Shown here: piece after piece, positions 26,336-34,880 of the stretch | How positions within the stretch are numbered: position 1 is the first letter of the stretch | How the letters are laid out: every line of letters begins with the position of its first letter | NCBI RefSeq assembly: GCF_000721265.1 | Contig: NZ_JOFZ01000011.1 | Location: forward strand, 124,001-188,000 | DNA: 64,000 nt | From: Streptomyces sp. NRRL F-5126 | Lineage (GTDB): Bacteria; Actinomycetota; Actinomycetes; Streptomycetales; Streptomycetaceae | Reading direction: 5' to 3' | The notes under the pieces: generated by a model | Database searches by the model: none | Told to the model about the DNA's origin: nothing | What the model saw: only the letters and a program-made list of their open reading frames with translations | Position numbers and translations under genes: made by a program

Positions 26336-27226
26336 TCAGTCGAACGTGCCGGGCGGCGGCACGGGCGACGGCTTCGCGTCCGCGTCCCGTACGACCGCGG
26401 CGCCACCGGTGAAGTCCGCGAGGTCGCGTCCGTGTTCGACCCGTCCCGCGTGCGGGTCCGTCGCGACGCGGCGCGTCAGCTCGGCGACCGGCAGGGCGGC
26501 GTCCGAGGCGAACAGCACCGCGTTGCCGAAGCGCCTGCCCCGCAGGACGGCCGGGTCGGCGGCGAGCGCGAGGTGCGCGAACGCCGAGGCCGCCGTGGCG
26601 ATCTGGCCGCGCAGGTGGGCGAGCGGCGGCCCGTCCGCCACGTTCGCCGCGTACCAGCCGCCCGGCGCGAGCACGCGCCGCACCTCGGCCAGGAACTCGG
26701 CCGAGGTGAGGTGGGCCGGAGTGCGGGCGCCGGAGAAGACGTCCGCGATCACGAGGTCGGCCCAGCCGTCCCTGATTTTCGCGAGCCCTTCGCGGGCGTC
26801 GGCCGTGCGCACCTTGACGCGGGCGGCGGGGTCGAGCGGAAGGTGGGCCCTGACGAAGGCGACGAGCACGCCGTCGGCCTCGATCACCTGCTGGGTCGAC
26901 CTGGGTCTGGTCGCGGCGACGTAGCGGGCCAGGGTGAAGGCGCCGCCGCCGAGGTGCAGCACGCGCAGCGGCTGCCGCGCGGGGGCGAGCAGGTCCACGG
27001 CGTGGCCGAGCCTGCGCTGGTAGGCGAAGTCCAGGTGGCCGGGTTCGGCGAGGTCGACGTGCGACTGGGGCGCGCGGTCGAGCAGCAGCGTCCAGGCGTG
27101 AGGGCGTTCGCGGTCGGGCACGAGTTCGGCCGTGCCGCCGCCGACGCTCTCCCTCGCGGGCGGGGCGTCCCTGTCGAGCGGGTCACCCTTGGACGGGCGG
27201 CTCGCCCTGCGTGCATTCCTGGCCAC
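26336..27226 (-). CDS. Spermidine synthase-like methyltransferase-fold protein
   Basis: 296 residues from GTG 27226. The Rossmann motif VLHLGGGAFTLARYVAATRP, acidic ribose-binding VIEADG, and ADARE then ADLVIADVFSGARTP follow the SpeE pattern. An N-terminal beta segment SHVDL...LDFAYQRRLGHAVDLL matches the family. Many actinomycete members lack proof of polyamine synthesis, so the reaction is uncertain. No speD or arginine decarboxylase gene is nearby. Confidence 0.82.
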   Translation of the reverse strand: MARNARRASRPSKGDPLDRDAPPARESVGGGTAELVPDRERPHAWTLLLDRAPQSHVDLAEPGHLDFAYQRRLGHAVDLLAPARQPLRVLHLGGGAFTLARYVAATRPRSTQQVIEADGVLVAFVRAHLPLDPAARVKVRTADAREGLAKIRDGWADLVIADVFSGARTPAHLTSAEFLAEVRRVLAPGGWYAANVADGPPLAHLRGQIATAASAFAHLALAADPAVLRGRRFGNAVLFASDAALPVAELTRRVATDPHAGRVEHGRDLADFTGGAAVVRDADAKPSPVPPPGTFD

Positions 27227-27275
27227 GGCCTCATTATCGCGGAGGCGGAGGCCCCGGTCGGCCGTGGCTGCCGCC

Positions 27276-27755
27276 TCAGCTGTGACTGTCGGCCGCCTCG
27301 ATGGTGCGCGCGGCCTCGTCGAGCGCCTGGCGCAACCGTGCGGGGTCGGTGACGGGACCGTCGGTGGCCCCGGGCGGCAGCAGCCAGCCCGCGCCGACGG
27401 CGGGCGGCTCGGACGGCAGGCGCAGCCCGCGCCCGTCGGTCCCGGTGCAGGCGCTGCCCGGCACGTCCCACGCCGCCGCGGTGCCGGGCGGCACGAGGAA
27501 GCCGACCGTGTCGCAGGGGCCGTCGTGGAGGACGGGACCGACCGCGGGGTCCTCGCCGCGGCGCAGGATGTCCACGGCTTCGAGGCCCCGGCGCACGGGG
27601 ACCGTCACGAGGTCGGGGGCCTGTTCCGCGGTGGAGCCGCCTCGGCCCGGAAGGCCCGGCCACCGTGCTCCGCTCGTGCCGGCGGCGCACGCCGCGCCGG
27701 TGTCCTGCCCCGGCCGCCGGCCGGTCGTCGTGTGCGGCCCATGGCTGGCTTCCAT
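27276..27755 (-). CDS. Degenerate Prim-Pol-like (bifunctional primase/polymerase N-terminal) protein
   Basis: 159 residues from ATG 27755, five bases after GGAGG. The core VTVPVRRGLEAVDIL, then GPVLHDGPCDTVGFLVPPG, and VGAGWLLPPG follows the layout of Streptomyces Prim-Pol-like proteins, but the catalytic Asp/His set of true primases is not evident. It is divergent from a TPR regulator, a pairing I recall from other Streptomyces. A regulatory rather than priming role is more likely. A second protein of this type lies at 36152-36847. Confidence 0.6.
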   Translation of the reverse strand: MEASHGPHTTTGRRPGQDTGAACAAGTSGARWPGLPGRGGSTAEQAPDLVTVPVRRGLEAVDILRRGEDPAVGPVLHDGPCDTVGFLVPPGTAAAWDVPGSACTGTDGRGLRLPSEPPAVGAGWLLPPGATDGPVTDPARLRQALDEAARTIEAADSHS

Positions 27756-27872
27756 GCCGACCTCCACCTCCACCTCGAACAAGGCAGACCCTCCTCGTCG
27801 AATCGCCGAGTCGTCGAGCGAGACACATCGCACGCCTACGGGGGGTTCAACGCACCGGAGCGTCAACAGCTA

Positions 27873-27888
27873 CGGCGGCATGCCGCCG
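27873..27888. promoter_or_regulatory. Perfect 16-bp palindrome in a divergent promoter region
   Basis: CGGCGGCATGCCGCCG lies between the Prim-Pol-like gene (minus) and the TPR regulator gene (plus). A candidate operator; its protein partner is unknown. Confidence 0.45.
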
Positions 27889-27929
27889 CAAAGGATGGCA
27901 CTTCATGGCAGATCCCGGGTGAGATATCC

Positions 27930-27945
27930 CGTTTGTTGCCAAACG
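27930..27945. promoter_or_regulatory. Short inverted repeat upstream of the TPR regulator gene
   Basis: CGTTTG-TTGC-CAAACG in an AT-richer patch about 60 bases before the ATG at 28006. A possible operator or part of the promoter. Confidence 0.4.
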
Positions 27946-28005
27946 CTGTGTGGGCGGCCCGTCACAGCGGGTACGTTTTTGCCCCGCGCGAAGAGAGGCT
28001 CGGCC

Positions 28006-29394
28006 ATGGCTACGTCACCGGCAGTCCCCAACGCCGCCTTCCGGCGGATGCGGGGCTCGCGCTCTCCCCGGGAGTTCGCGGCGGCGGTGCGCAGAGCGGC
28101 CCGGGACATCGGCGAGCAGGTGGCCTGCGACGCGCGTTACGTGGGGCGTGTGGAGTCGGGCGAGATCCGCTGCCCCAACTACGCCTACGAACGGGTGTTC
28201 CTGCACATGTTCCCCGGCAAGTCCCTGGCCGACCTGGGCTTCTTCGCGCGCGAGACGGTACGGGGCAGGGGCGCGGCCGCCCGCACCGCGTCCCGCGACG
28301 CGGGCGGCTCCCCCGGCGCCGGCGGGCCCGAGGAAGAGGAAGGCGACATGCTGCGTCGGGCGTTCATGGCGAGCGGCAGCGCCGGTGTGGCGTGCGTGAC
28401 CCTGGGAGTCCCCGGCCCCCGCGACGGCGCACGCGCGGGCGGCCAGGCCGGCGGCCGCATCGGCGGCCGTATCGGCGAGCCCGAGGTGCGCGCCGTCGAG
28501 GAGGAGGTGCGCAGGATCCGCCTGCTGGACGACCGGCACGGCGCGGACGGGCTCTTCCGGCGCGCCACGGAACCACTGCGCGCCGCATACGCGCTGCTCG
28601 ACTCGGGCCATGTGGCGCAGCGCGCGCTGTCGGACCGGCTGCACGCGGGCGCCGGCGAACTGTCCGTCTCCGTCGGCTGGCTGGCGCACGACTCGGGCCG
28701 CTTCGACCAGGCGAGGTCCCACTACGCGGAGGCCTTGGCCACCGCGCGCGTCGGCGACGACGCGGCGCTTGAGGCTCACGCGTTCTGCAACATGTCGTTC
28801 CTCGCCCACGACGCCGGCAGCCACCGCGAGGCGGTACGCGCCGCGCAGGCGGGCCGCAGGGCCGCGCAGCGGCTGGGGTCTCCGCGCCTGCTCGCGCTGC
28901 TCTCGATGCGGGAGGCGGCGGGACGGGCGGGGCTCGGCGACCGGAGCGCGACCGCGAGCTGCCTCGCGCGGGCGCACGCCTTCTTCGAACGCGGCACGTG
29001 CGACGACGACCCCGAGTGGATGTCCTTCTTCGGCGCGCCCGAACTGGCCTGGCAGGAGGCCCGCTGCCACGCGGCCCTCGGCGACTGGCCGAGGGCGGCG
29101 CGCCACGCGTACCGGGCGACGGCGATCCAGGACGGGCACTTCGCACGCAACCTGGCGCTCTACCGCGTGGAGCTCGCGATGGCGCTTGCGCACTCGGGGT
29201 CGCCGGACGAGGCGGCCGCGGCGGGCCACGCGGCGCTCGACCTGCTCGACGGGGCCTGCGCGTCCGGCGTCCGCTCGTCCCGCGTCCAGGGGATAGTGAC
29301 GACGACGGCACGGGTGCTGCTGCCGCAGCGGCGCGTGCGCGGCGTGGGCGACTTCCTCACGCGCTCGGGCGCGGGCACGGGCCGCCCGGTCTGA
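28006..29394 (+). CDS. XRE-like regulator with TPR-rich C-terminus
   Basis: 462 residues from ATG 28006 (AGAGAGG eight bases upstream). The N-terminal 75 residues are a helical, likely DNA-binding, domain (SPREFAAAVRRAARDIGEQV, RYVGRVESGEIRCPNYAY). Residues 115-135 hold LRRAFMASGSAGVACVTLG, a Tat-like stretch common in this Streptomyces family but internal here. The rest is Ala-rich helices in TPR-like pairs (e.g. SGRFDQARSHYAEALATARV). Probably senses a peptide or partner protein through the TPRs and controls the divergent gene. Confidence 0.8.
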   Translation: MATSPAVPNAAFRRMRGSRSPREFAAAVRRAARDIGEQVACDARYVGRVESGEIRCPNYAYERVFLHMFPGKSLADLGFFARETVRGRGAAARTASRDAGGSPGAGGPEEEEGDMLRRAFMASGSAGVACVTLGVPGPRDGARAGGQAGGRIGGRIGEPEVRAVEEEVRRIRLLDDRHGADGLFRRATEPLRAAYALLDSGHVAQRALSDRLHAGAGELSVSVGWLAHDSGRFDQARSHYAEALATARVGDDAALEAHAFCNMSFLAHDAGSHREAVRAAQAGRRAAQRLGSPRLLALLSMREAAGRAGLGDRSATASCLARAHAFFERGTCDDDPEWMSFFGAPELAWQEARCHAALGDWPRAARHAYRATAIQDGHFARNLALYRVELAMALAHSGSPDEAAAAGHAALDLLDGACASGVRSSRVQGIVTTTARVLLPQRRVRGVGDFLTRSGAGTGRPV

Positions 29395-29407
29395 CGGCCG
29401 TCCGGCG

Positions 29408-30775
29408 CTACGGCGCGGGGACCCGGTGCTCCCTCAGATGCGCGAGCACCGCGTGGTTGGCCTCCCAGCCGTCCGGGAACTTGATGCTCACACCGAGCTG
29501 CACGGGCTCCGTCGAGGGATGGTCGTCGAGCAGCTCGGCCACGCCCTCGCGGCACACCACCACGCACGCGTGCCGGTGGCGGGAGGTGAGGACGCACAGG
29601 CGGCCCGTCTCCAGGTGGAACGCCGTGGCGTCGGGGCGGCCCGACAGCGGGTGCAGGACGACCGTCACGTCGAACTCCCGCCCCTGGAGGCGGTTGGCCG
29701 TGTCCACGGCGACGCCCGTCACGCCGAGCTCCGCGAGCGCCGCGCGCACGGCCGCCGCCTGGTCGCGGTGCGCCGTCCCCACGGCGACGCGGTCGGCCGT
29801 CACCGGCACGGGCTCATCAGCGCGTTCGCTCGTCGCCACGCAACCGCGGTCCAGCAGCCTGCGCACCACGCCCGCGACCGCGTGCACCGCCTCTGGGTCG
29901 GTGCGCGGGGTGCGGCGGGCGGGCAGTTCGAGCAGGCCCCAGCCGGACGCGGCCGCCTCGTCGAGCACCCGGTCGGTGCCCGATCCGTCCGACGCGACGC
30001 CGAACGCGAGGGTGCGCTCGCCCGCGCCGGTGCCGCTGCGGAACGGCGTGTACGGGTAGAACGCGTCCGACACCAGGGGCGCCGCCGAGGCGGACAGCCG
30101 CCACGACACCGGCAGCCGGTGCTGCGGCAGCTCCGGATTGTGCGCGAGCAGCGTGGACACCGCGCTCGCCGACGGGTCGTACGAGAGGCCCGCCCACTGC
30201 TCGGCGCCGACGACGCTGAACGGGTCGAGCTGGCCCGGGTCTCCGACGAACAGCGCACGCTCGAACAGCCCGGCGACGGCGAGCAGCGCGTCCGAACGCA
30301 TCTGGTAGGCCTCGTCGACGATCGCGTGGCCCCAGGGCTCGACTCCTTGCACATGCGCCCACTTCGCGGCCGTCGAGACGACGACGTCGAGGCCCGCCAG
30401 GTCGGCGGCGCGCGACGACTTCCGCACGTGTTCAAGGGCATCGAGGGCCGGGTCGTAGGCGTCGGGGTCGCTGCTGTGCAGCCGTCCGACCGGCAGCTCG
30501 GGGTCCTTCTCCGCGAGGCGCAGCACCAGGTCGTCGACCTGGGCGTTGGTCTGCGCGACCACCATCAGCGGCCGCCCCGCGGCGGCCAGTTCGCGAGCGG
30601 CGCGCACGACGAGCGTGGACTTGCCGGCACCCGGCGGGGAGTCCACGACCACGCCGCGTGCGGCGCCGTGCAGGGTGTCGTGGAGGATGGCGCCGGTGGC
30701 GCGCGCGGCAGCGGCGGCGGGGTCGGTGGCGGCGATCGCGCCCGCGGTGGAGGTGGTGGCGGCGGGGCCCGTCAT
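29408..30775 (-). CDS. SF1-type helicase/AAA ATPase, third gene of a nuclease operon
   Basis: 455 residues. Walker A SPPGAGKST (46-54), motif Ia VVAQTNAQVDDL, motif II VDEA (153-156), motif III GDPGQLDP (178-185), motif IV near SWRLS, motif V VDTANRLQGREFDV, motif VI LTSRHRHA. This is the SF1B/Dna2-Upf1 arrangement in a compact form without extra domains. It needs ATP to unwind or translocate nucleic acid. It follows the 531-residue unknown protein by 40 bases and a RecB/Cas4-type nuclease gene starts the operon, so the three probably act as one machine. AGGA precedes the ATG by 7 bases. Confidence 0.85.
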   Translation of the reverse strand: MTGPAATTSTAGAIAATDPAAAAARATGAILHDTLHGAARGVVVDSPPGAGKSTLVVRAARELAAAGRPLMVVAQTNAQVDDLVLRLAEKDPELPVGRLHSSDPDAYDPALDALEHVRKSSRAADLAGLDVVVSTAAKWAHVQGVEPWGHAIVDEAYQMRSDALLAVAGLFERALFVGDPGQLDPFSVVGAEQWAGLSYDPSASAVSTLLAHNPELPQHRLPVSWRLSASAAPLVSDAFYPYTPFRSGTGAGERTLAFGVASDGSGTDRVLDEAAASGWGLLELPARRTPRTDPEAVHAVAGVVRRLLDRGCVATSERADEPVPVTADRVAVGTAHRDQAAAVRAALAELGVTGVAVDTANRLQGREFDVTVVLHPLSGRPDATAFHLETGRLCVLTSRHRHACVVVCREGVAELLDDHPSTEPVQLGVSIKFPDGWEANHAVLAHLREHRVPAP

Positions 30776-30815
30776 CGCGATGTCCTGTGCGAACGGGCGG
30801 GCGAAGCCGGACGGT

Positions 30816-32411
30816 TCACAAGAAGTCCTCCTCGGTCACCCGGTCGGGTTCTGGGAGCGCCGGGCGCGCGGCCGTTTCGGGCGGGCCGCCGTGCGTCCAG
30901 GGCGTCTCCTCCGGGTCCGGCAGCTTCGGGCCGCCGCGCACGTCGTGCTCGAACAGCGTCCACGCGATCACGTCGCCCTTCTCCGGCACCGATCCCTCGG
31001 CCGGCACCTTGGCCCTGCCCATGCGGTCCGTGATCCGCAGCACGACCTCGTCCGCCTCGTACCGTACGAACAGCGCCGTCTGCGGTTTGCCGCCGAGCGA
31101 GCGGTACACCTTCGCGCGCTCCGCGAGGCGGGGCCCGTCGTCGCTGCGCACCGTCACCAGCGGGCGTGGCGCAGGGCGTTTGCCCTCGCTGTACTCGAGG
31201 ACGACGTCCGTCACCTCGCCGACGAACGCCTGGCCCGCCAGCCGGTGCGCGGCGAGTACCAGCGGGTCGTCCAGCGCCTCGGCGGCTTCGAGGCGCGTCT
31301 GCGCCGCCTCGCGCGAGGCGAGTTTCCGCGTGGCCGTCACCGCGTCGTCCCGGCGCGGCTGCGGCGGCTCGCCCGCGCGCACCCGGTCCCGGTGCCCGGT
31401 GTACGACCAGCGGTCCCCCGTCCACCGCTCCTCGACGCGCGCGCCCGGCGGGAGTTGGCGCAGCAGGTCGACGCCGCGCCACACCGCGTCCCACGTGGGC
31501 CGCAGCACGTCGGCGAGCAGCGCGCGGATGTCGCGCTCCGCGGCCGACGCCCTGGCGAGCTGCTCCTCCGCGTACGTGCCGTCCTCGGCGGCGGCGAGCT
31601 GCCGGCGCGCCGTGTCGTAGCGGTCGACGGCGGGCGCGAGCAGCCTGTTGTCGAACGCCGGGTCGGTCGCCGGGCCGGCCGGCGGGCACAGCAGTTGCCC
31701 GCGCGCGTCCCTGCCCGTCTCGGCGCGCAGTGCGGCCTGCGCGCCGGTGAGCCCGTCCGGGGGGTCGATCCACGCGAGCAGGGCGCCCAGGTGCTGGTCC
31801 TCCAGGTTGGACTGGCCGCTCGCCCAGTGGCGGCCGAGCAGGTCCGTCATCGCGAGCAGCAGCGCGGAGCCGGGGACGCGGGCGCGCTCGCCGTAGTGCG
31901 TCAGCCAGCGGCCGAGCAGCGGCACGCGCGGGGGCGCGGGGTAGGGCGCGTCCGGGTCGTCCTCCGCCGTGCGGCGGAACCGCATGGACCGGCCGAGCAG
32001 ACGCACGAAGTCGATGCCAGGCCTGCTGGGCACGATCAGCTGCGGCGCGTCGGCGCACAGCTCGGTCTCGACCTTGACGCGCTTGCCCGTCTCCGGGTCG
32101 GTCTCGGTGCGCTCGGCCGCCTCCACGTCGTCCGCGTATGCCTCCAGGACGGGCAGCACGGCGTCCGCGAGCTCGGCGAGGAACGCGAAGCGCAGGTCGC
32201 GGTCGCGCGGCTGCGCCACCGTCAGCAGCCGGGGCGCGTCCCTGTCCGTGCCGACGAGCGCGCCGAGCGGCGCGCCGGCCTCGCCCGCCGTGGTCAGCGG
32301 CACGAGGACGAGGGGCCGGTCACCGAGGTGGCGGTGGCGCACGGTCGCGAGCGGCTCGGCGCGGCCGCCGGCGACCGCTTCGAGCCTGGCCAGCGTGGAG
32401 ATCAGCGACAC
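30816..32411 (-). CDS. Unknown 531-residue protein between nuclease and helicase genes
   Basis: No known domain is recognised. It has no signal peptide or transmembrane segment. Residues 1-130 look alpha/beta (PLVLVPLTT, LRFAFLAELADAVLPVLEAY), the middle (about 230-360) is charged and helical (YDTARRQLAAAEDGTYAEEQ), and a beta-rich part follows (about 415-490: FVGEVTDVVLEY, PQTALFVRYEADEVVLRI, DVIAWTLFEHDV). The C-terminus is acidic and Pro-rich. Its start overlaps the nuclease gene end by ten bases. Probably a scaffold or substrate-recognition subunit; this is inference from position. Confidence 0.75.
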   Translation of the reverse strand: MSLISTLARLEAVAGGRAEPLATVRHRHLGDRPLVLVPLTTAGEAGAPLGALVGTDRDAPRLLTVAQPRDRDLRFAFLAELADAVLPVLEAYADDVEAAERTETDPETGKRVKVETELCADAPQLIVPSRPGIDFVRLLGRSMRFRRTAEDDPDAPYPAPPRVPLLGRWLTHYGERARVPGSALLLAMTDLLGRHWASGQSNLEDQHLGALLAWIDPPDGLTGAQAALRAETGRDARGQLLCPPAGPATDPAFDNRLLAPAVDRYDTARRQLAAAEDGTYAEEQLARASAAERDIRALLADVLRPTWDAVWRGVDLLRQLPPGARVEERWTGDRWSYTGHRDRVRAGEPPQPRRDDAVTATRKLASREAAQTRLEAAEALDDPLVLAAHRLAGQAFVGEVTDVVLEYSEGKRPAPRPLVTVRSDDGPRLAERAKVYRSLGGKPQTALFVRYEADEVVLRITDRMGRAKVPAEGSVPEKGDVIAWTLFEHDVRGGPKLPDPEETPWTHGGPPETAARPALPEPDRVTEEDFL

Positions 32412-33847
32412 GGGGCGGCCCCCTTCGCGCCGGGCGGCGCCTCGCCGGGCTCCTGCTCCACGCCCGGAGCCTCGCGCGCGCCGTGCCGCCCGCCGGGCCC
32501 CTCGCCCGCGCGGTCCCCCATGCCGGACGCCTGCTCCACGCCAGCAGCCTCGCGCGGGACGTCCTCCCCGGGAGCCTCGCGCGCGCCTCCCGCCTCAGCG
32601 GCGCCTGCCGCCGCACGCGCCCCGGCCGCCGTGCCCGCTCGCGCCTCCGCGCGCAAAGCGCCCGCCATGTCCTGAAGGGCCTCCGTGCGCAGTACGGCCG
32701 CCCTGCGCAGCGCGGCCACCGCCGGATCCGACGCGTCACCCGCCTCGCCGTGCGCGGCCGCGAGCACCTCGCCGACGGTGGTCAGGCCGCCCAGCTCGCC
32801 CCGCACGCTCCGGCCGAGCGATTCGACCGCACCCAGGGTGCGTGCCCTGGCCCTGCAGTGGAACGCCAGCTCGCAGGCGGCGAGGCAGTCGGGCGCGTAG
32901 GCGGCGGGCACCGACTCCACCGCCGCCGTCAAGTGCTCGCCGTCGCGCGCCGACACGTCGAACGTGGTGCCCTCGGGCAGCGCGGCCGCAATGTCCTCGA
33001 CGCGCGCGAGCCGCGCCAGCTGGCGGCTCGTGACGGCCCGCTGCTTGCGCACGTCGACGACGGAGGCCGTCGGCAGGTTCGAGAAGTCCTTCGGGCACAC
33101 CAGCAGTACACGGTCGCCGACGCTCGCGCCGTCCGTGCACTCGGCGATCCGCTCAAGCGCCAGCACGTACACGGCCGACTGGCGCGCCGCGCCGCCGACC
33201 TTCGACGCGTCGGCCGAGCCGTCGAGCATCGGGAACGACTTGATCTCCACGACCGTCCAGCGACCCTGCGGGCCGACCACCACCGCGTCCGGCTCCAGGT
33301 AGGCGGGCGAGCCCGCCACGTCGAGTGCGAGCAGCGGGTGGTCGAGCAGCGTCCAGCCGCCGTCGCGCGTGGCCTCGCGCAGCGCCAGCGCCGTACGCGC
33401 CACGCGCCCCTCGGGGCCCGCCGCGGAGAGGTCGGGCACGCGTGCGCTCTCGTCCGCCGCCGCGCCGGCGGTGCCCAAGTGCTCCTTGACCAGCCGCAGC
33501 AACTCCTGCCCGCCGTCGGCCTTCACGCGCGCCTCGAACGCGTTGCCCCGGGCGAAGGCGAACTGCGACTGGCCGAAGGGCGCGGGCGAGCCCAGGGCCT
33601 GGGCGAGCGCGCCCTTGTCGACGCCCGCGCCGTCGAGCAGCGCGCGCCGCCTGCACCCGGGGTTCGCGGCGAGCGCGGCCAGCGCCCTCGCGTCCAGCGG
33701 GCGCGCGGGCACCTCGGGGCCGCGCAGCTCAGCGAGCCGCTGCCGTAGTGCCGCCCGCTTCGGCGCCGGCGCCGCGCCGTGCGGCGCCTCGTCTCGCGCC
33801 TGCGGAGGAACCGCCGGCGCGCGTCCGCTGCTTTGGGAATCGCTCAC
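32402..33847 (-). CDS. RecB/Cas4-type PD-(D/E)XK nuclease with Fe-S cysteine set
   Basis: About 481 residues from GTG 33847. RecB-family nuclease motifs are in order: G101-x3-E105 (ARGNAFEARV), Asp187 in LEPDAVVV, Glu201-x-Lys203 in VVEIKSF, and Gln223-x3-Tyr227 in QSAVYVLAL. Four cysteines fit a 4Fe-4S cluster as in Cas4 and AddB: Cys65 far upstream, then Cys321-x3-Cys325-x5-Cys331. The final 110 residues are low-complexity Ala/Gly/Glu/Pro. First gene of the nuclease-unknown-helicase operon. Its start lies inside the 3' end of the PAP2 gene (119-base overlap). Ribosome binding site is weak, so the start is uncertain. Confidence 0.82.
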   Translation of the reverse strand: MSDSQSSGRAPAVPPQARDEAPHGAAPAPKRAALRQRLAELRGPEVPARPLDARALAALAANPGCRRRALLDGAGVDKGALAQALGSPAPFGQSQFAFARGNAFEARVKADGGQELLRLVKEHLGTAGAAADESARVPDLSAAGPEGRVARTALALREATRDGGWTLLDHPLLALDVAGSPAYLEPDAVVVGPQGRWTVVEIKSFPMLDGSADASKVGGAARQSAVYVLALERIAECTDGASVGDRVLLVCPKDFSNLPTASVVDVRKQRAVTSRQLARLARVEDIAAALPEGTTFDVSARDGEHLTAAVESVPAAYAPDCLAACELAFHCRARARTLGAVESLGRSVRGELGGLTTVGEVLAAAHGEAGDASDPAVAALRRAAVLRTEALQDMAGALRAEARAGTAAGARAAAGAAEAGGAREAPGEDVPREAAGVEQASGMGDRAGEGPGGRHGAREAPGVEQEPGEAPPGAKGAAPCR

Positions 33848-34676
33848 CCGCGGAAGTCTCGCACCCACCGCTGACAATCGTGGTGCCCCGGGGCGCGGAC
33901 GCCGCCGGCTGGCCGCCGAGCACACGGTTCATGGCCCCGCGCAGCGGCTCCGCGAGCAGCATCCCCACGACCATGACCGCGACGCCCGCGACGGCGTCCA
34001 GCAGGTAGTGGTTCGCGGTGCCCACGACGACGAGCGTGATGACGGCCGGATAGGCGACGCCGAGCCACCGCACGAACGGCGTACGCGCGTGCCGCCACAG
34101 CAGCACACCGCACCACAGCGCCCATCCGACGTGCAGGCTCGGCATCGCCGCGTACTGGTTGGTCATGTCGCCGAAGCCGCGCGGTGCGCTCGCCTGGCCT
34201 CCCCACCACCCGTAGGAGCTGAAGTGGGCCATCGTGTCGGCGAACCCCTCGGCCGGGCCGAGCAGGCGCGGCGGCGCCGTGGGCAGCAGGGTGAAGCCGA
34301 CGAGGCCGATCATCGTGGAGAGCATCAGCCACGTGCGAGCCCTGCGGTAGTGGGCCGGCCTGCGGCGGTAGAGCCAGAGCAGGACGGCCGGGGTGACGAG
34401 GTAGTGCAGGGACGCGTAGGCGAAGTCCGCGGGGACGCCGAGCACCGCCGAGTGGGTGAAGGCCCGGTTGAGCGCGCGTTCCGGGTCGATGTGCAGGTGC
34501 TGTTCGAAGCCGAGTATCGCGAGGCCGTGGTGGACGGCCCCGGGTATGTCGCCGCGCACGAGGAGGCGTCCCACCGAGTACGCGATGTACAACACGGCGA
34601 GCAGCAGTATCTCGGCCCACCACCGCGGCCTGACGCGTCCCCCGGTGGTGGCGGTGGGGCGCGCTGTGTACTGCAT
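33729..34676 (-). CDS. PAP2-superfamily membrane phosphatase/phosphotransferase
   Basis: 315 residues with about six transmembrane helices. Motifs of the PAP2_3/Aur1-like group: FTLLPTAPPRLL, AAMPSLHVGWALW (catalytic His in PSLH) and GTANHYLLDAVAG (second His, Asp). Such proteins remove or transfer lipid-linked phosphate groups, e.g. in inositol phospholipid or isoprenyl phosphate metabolism. The last 60 residues (after about 255) are low complexity and overlap the downstream nuclease gene. ATG at 34676. Confidence 0.85.
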   Translation of the reverse strand: MQYTARPTATTGGRVRPRWWAEILLLAVLYIAYSVGRLLVRGDIPGAVHHGLAILGFEQHLHIDPERALNRAFTHSAVLGVPADFAYASLHYLVTPAVLLWLYRRRPAHYRRARTWLMLSTMIGLVGFTLLPTAPPRLLGPAEGFADTMAHFSSYGWWGGQASAPRGFGDMTNQYAAMPSLHVGWALWCGVLLWRHARTPFVRWLGVAYPAVITLVVVGTANHYLLDAVAGVAVMVVGMLLAEPLRGAMNRVLGGQPAASAPRGTTIVSGGCETSAGERFPKQRTRAGGSSAGARRGAARRGAGAEAGGTTAAAR

Positions 34677-34880
34677 ACGGACGTCTCCATGGTCTCTTCA
34701 CGCACCGTTGGGCCGCCGTTCAACCTACGGGGCGGGCGGTACGGCCGGTGGAGCGGGTGGGTGGTGGTGTCGATGTGGTGGGACGCCGCGAGGCAGGCGG
34801 GGGTTGCCCGTGAGGTATCGCGGACCGGTGGGCGATGATGGGTGCCCCATCTGCCCGCGAACCCTGGGAGACGACCGCAC

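Noticed and set aside
28351..28405. Tat signal in the TPR regulator (RRAFMASGSAG region)
   Set aside because: It is over 110 residues into a protein with an N-terminal DNA-binding-like domain, so it cannot act as an N-terminal export signal.
32402..33847. Cas4-like nuclease as sign of a CRISPR-Cas locus
   Set aside because: No repeat-spacer array and no other cas gene in the window; the nuclease pairs with a helicase instead.
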